A stretch of 8,147 bases of DNA from Methanosarcinales archaeon. GTDB lineage: Archaea; Halobacteriota; Methanosarcinia; Methanosarcinales; Methanocomedenaceae. The notes below the pieces were generated by a model, which saw only the letters and a list, made by a program, of their open reading frames with translations, was not told where the DNA came from and made no database searches. Position numbers and translations under genes: made by a program. Where the stretch lies: contig DAOWEE010000103.1 in the NCBI GenBank assembly GCA_030638625.1, forward strand, positions 1 to 8,147, given 5' to 3'. The stretch's first letter is position 1; every line of letters begins with the position of its first letter. Shown one piece after another: positions 6,613-8,147 of the stretch.

Positions 6613-7050
6613 ATGCCGGAATCACAAATAGAATTTGAAGTTAAAGCGCCCATAGAATCAGTATGGGGTTTAATGGCTGACCCTGAGATGTATACTCATT
6701 GCATTCCCGGACTGCTGGTATGTGAGGTCACAGGTCCCAACACAAATCTGTGGATAATGGAATTCCAGATAGGACCACTGATAAAACGGGTTGAGATGAA
6801 CAGCACAACCGTAGAAGTGGACCCCCCATGTCATGGAAAATGGGAAGGTAAGGCAAAAGGCATCAAAATGAGCGGGGAAATTGATCTCAGGGAGAATACC
6901 AATTCCAGTACCATTGTGTCTTACAAATTAAAACTGGAACCGAAGAGTCTGTTCCTGTTATCCATGTTATCATTTATTGAGCAAAAACTGGAAAATGATG
7001 TGCGCCAGTATGCCGAGAATGTTAAATACCATGTAGAAAAGGACAATTAG
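6613..7050 (+). CDS. CoxG-like SRPBCC family protein
   Basis: A 145-residue protein of the SRPBCC (START/Bet v1-like) fold, closest in pattern to CoxG-type proteins (CO dehydrogenase subunit G family). The signature order is FEVKAPIESVWGLMADPEMY (residues 8-27), CIPG (30-33), FQIGPLIKRVEM (51-62), EVDPPCHGKWEGKAKG (68-83), then a C-terminal helix LENDVRQYAENVKYHV. The fold makes a hydrophobic cavity; in aerobic bacteria CoxG accompanies molybdenum CO dehydrogenase, but no cox genes are seen here, so the ligand and role are unknown. It starts 51 bases after leuS and ends 47 bases before the acetyltransferase, suggesting read-through from leuS. There is no clear ribosome binding site. Family confidence is good; function is not assigned. 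Confidence 0.8.
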   Translation: MPESQIEFEVKAPIESVWGLMADPEMYTHCIPGLLVCEVTGPNTNLWIMEFQIGPLIKRVEMNSTTVEVDPPCHGKWEGKAKGIKMSGEIDLRENTNSSTIVSYKLKLEPKSLFLLSMLSFIEQKLENDVRQYAENVKYHVEKDN

Positions 7051-7081
7051 TTTCAGAACAATTCATGTAATGTTTAATAAT

Positions 7082-7087
7082 AGGTGG
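7082..7087 (+). promoter_or_regulatory. Ribosome binding site supporting a TTG start
   Basis: AGGTGG matches the archaeal anti-Shine-Dalgarno sequence and lies ten bases before the TTG at 7098. The frame has a stop at 7068-7070 and no other usable start codon between, so the acetyltransferase very likely begins at UUG. Confidence 0.6.
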
Positions 7088-7097
7088 TTTTGGAATT

Positions 7098-7550
7098 TTG
7101 CTCAGAAAAGCCAGGGTTGGGGATGTTGCCCAAATCAGGCAACTTATCAATGTTTATGCTCAGCAGGAAGTCATGCTGCCCCGTGCCATCGGTGAATTGT
7201 ATGAGAATATCAGGGACTTTTTTGTAATTGAGAAAGAGGACCGGATTATTGCCTGTGGTGCCCTGCATGTTACCTGGGAAGAGTATGGTGAGATATTGTC
7301 CCTGGCTGTGTCCACTGCTGAATTAAGGAAAGGGCACGGTTCCAGGATACTTGAAGCATGTCTGGAGGAAGCACCGGAACTCGGTATCAAGCATCTGGTC
7401 ACATTGACGTATGCCAGGGAGTTTTTCGAACATCATGGATTTAAGGTCGTGGATAAGTCTACACTTCCACATAAATTATGGAGCATGTGCGTGAAATGTC
7501 CCCGGTTTCCTGATTGTGATGAGATTGCAATGATAAAAGAACTTGAATAA
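7098..7550 (+). CDS. GNAT N-acetyltransferase, ArgA-like (short N-acetylglutamate synthase type)
   Basis: A 150-residue GCN5-related acetyltransferase that transfers acetyl from acetyl-CoA to an amine. Features in order: MLPRAIGELYENIRDFFVIE (residues 26-45), CGALHVTWEEYGEILSLAV (53-71) and acetyl-CoA motif A RKGHGS (77-82). Next come LVTLTYAREFFEHHGF (100-115) and LPHKLWSMCVKCPRFPDCDE (123-142), with cysteines 131, 134 and 140. This order, with MLPR, the LPHK-W segment and the terminal CxxCPxFPxCDE, is that of stand-alone ArgA-like N-acetylglutamate synthases, the first step of arginine synthesis. Most other GNATs lack this tail. Translation begins at TTG behind AGGTGG; no ATG is available. 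No other arginine genes are adjacent, so the substrate remains an inference from family pattern. Confidence 0.82.
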   Translation: MLRKARVGDVAQIRQLINVYAQQEVMLPRAIGELYENIRDFFVIEKEDRIIACGALHVTWEEYGEILSLAVSTAELRKGHGSRILEACLEEAPELGIKHLVTLTYAREFFEHHGFKVVDKSTLPHKLWSMCVKCPRFPDCDEIAMIKELE

Positions 7551-7576
7551 CTTACGATACTTGAATAACCTAAGAT
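7541..7576. repeat. Tandem 18-bp duplication across the acetyltransferase stop
   Basis: Two adjacent 18-base copies, ACTTGAATAACTTACGAT (7541-7558) and ACTTGAATAACCTAAGAT (7559-7576), differ at two positions. The first copy contains the last two sense codons and stop of the acetyltransferase. A third partial copy, ACTTGAGTATGAT, follows at 7586-7598. It looks like a slippage duplication of the gene end. Confidence 0.7.
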
Positions 7577-7624
7577 AATAGAAGAACTTGAGTATGATTA
7601 CTATAATTGTAATTTCTGCCGTCA

Positions 7625-7632
7625 TTTTTTTT
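7625..7632 (+). terminator. T-run after the leuS-acetyltransferase unit
   Basis: Eight T residues lie 75 bases after the acetyltransferase stop, in the 243-base gap before the next gene. The run is suitable as an archaeal U-tract terminator for the plus-strand unit that begins at leuS. No stable hairpin precedes it. Confidence 0.4.
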
Positions 7633-7793
7633 AAAAGCTTTGATTGATTTTTATTTAAAAACATCCACAAACTATTTACAACAATAAACTCTTATATTAG
7701 TTTTGGAGTGGGTATATTGTGGTACTGATAATTTGAACTATTTGTAAGTGCATTTATCTGGTACTTTACGTGCTGCTCCGGGGGTATAAATAA

Positions 7794-8147
7794 ATGAATG
7801 TATATGAAAAGATGATAGCTGAAGCCTTAGCTGCGCAGAAAGCTGATGTAGGGGTTATCAAGGAAAAGAGAGGCACGAAATTTAAGTTGAGTGATGCCAA
7901 ACCTTACGTGGATGCAGTGAATGGAATGAAACCAGGTGATGGACAGGCTAAAACCGTCTTCGACCTGCATATCAATTCTGTCAATGCCCACTATGATATC
8001 CTGAGTGGTTTGACAGACACAGTCAGGGAAGAGGACGACCCATTTGTGGAACATTACCAGACACCGCCTATTCTTGAAATACTGTATGATGAGGATTCGG
8101 CTTTCAGGGATTCTACGGATAAGTTCATCCAGGCACTGGCAGATAAC
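7794..8147 (+). CDS. DUF2193-like protein, N-terminal part (runs off the window)
   Basis: An open frame of 118 codons reaches the window edge with no stop, so only the N-terminus is present. The ATG at 7794 is preceded by GGGGG (7780-7784) at nine bases, an imperfect ribosome binding site. The start MNVYEKMIAEALAAQKADVG, followed by KEKRGTKFKLSDAKPYVDAV and later FDLHINSVNAHYDILSG and PFVEHYQTPPILEILYDED, matches from memory the DUF2193 proteins of methanogenic archaea. Those run to several hundred residues and have no established function. No signal peptide or membrane segment is visible, so it is presumably cytoplasmic. It lies behind a 243-base gap and a T-run, so it is probably transcribed on its own. 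The gene is near certain; the family name is moderately supported. Confidence 0.8.
   Translation, partial: MNVYEKMIAEALAAQKADVGVIKEKRGTKFKLSDAKPYVDAVNGMKPGDGQAKTVFDLHINSVNAHYDILSGLTDTVREEDDPFVEHYQTPPILEILYDEDSAFRDSTDKFIQALADN

Noticed and set aside
7594..7647. 17-codon hydrophobic open frame (MITIIVISAVIFFKSFD)
   Set aside because: There is no convincing ribosome binding site, and it runs through the T-run that more likely acts as a terminator.

Overview
The window looks like chromosomal DNA from a euryarchaeon of the Methanosarcinales type (methanogen or ANME-like relative). This is an inference from content. There is a deoxyhypusine synthase family gene, a short archaeal-type orotidine 5'-phosphate decarboxylase, a leucyl-tRNA synthetase with an archaeal-type C-terminal domain, AT-rich TATA boxes in place of bacterial -35/-10 promoters, GGAGG/AGGTGG-type ribosome binding sites, and a truncated last gene that I match from memory to the DUF2193 proteins of methanogens. 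No rRNA, tRNA, CRISPR array or intact insertion sequence was seen.

Left part (1-2400): a plus-strand UbiE-like SAM methyltransferase converges on a minus-strand two-gene unit. In that unit a deoxyhypusine synthase-like gene overlaps pyrF by an ATGA junction. The synthase keeps the catalytic lysine but differs from true DHS at several other active-site positions, so its substrate is open.

Middle part (2401-3744): a visibly AT-rich stretch, unlike the flanking genes. It holds the promoter of the dys-like gene, remnants of small reading frames, an 84-residue unknown protein with a good ribosome binding site, a 56-residue double-CxxC zinc-ribbon protein on the minus strand, a long imperfect palindrome built from roughly 10-bp iterations, and the leuS promoter. 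It reads as an accessory or formerly mobile insertion zone.

Right part (3745-8147): leuS, a CoxG/SRPBCC-family protein and an ArgA-like GNAT acetyltransferase follow each other on the plus strand with 47-51 base gaps, plausibly co-transcribed. A tandem 18-bp duplication straddles the acetyltransferase stop codon, a T-run follows, and then a DUF2193-like gene begins that is cut by the window edge.

Together these are mostly housekeeping genes: pyrimidine synthesis, polyamine or hypusine chemistry, leucyl-tRNA charging and possibly arginine synthesis. No defence system or other large novel gene cassette is visible. The most interesting items are the mixed bacterial/archaeal architecture of LeuRS, the altered DHS-like active site, and the AT-rich region with its palindrome and small genes.
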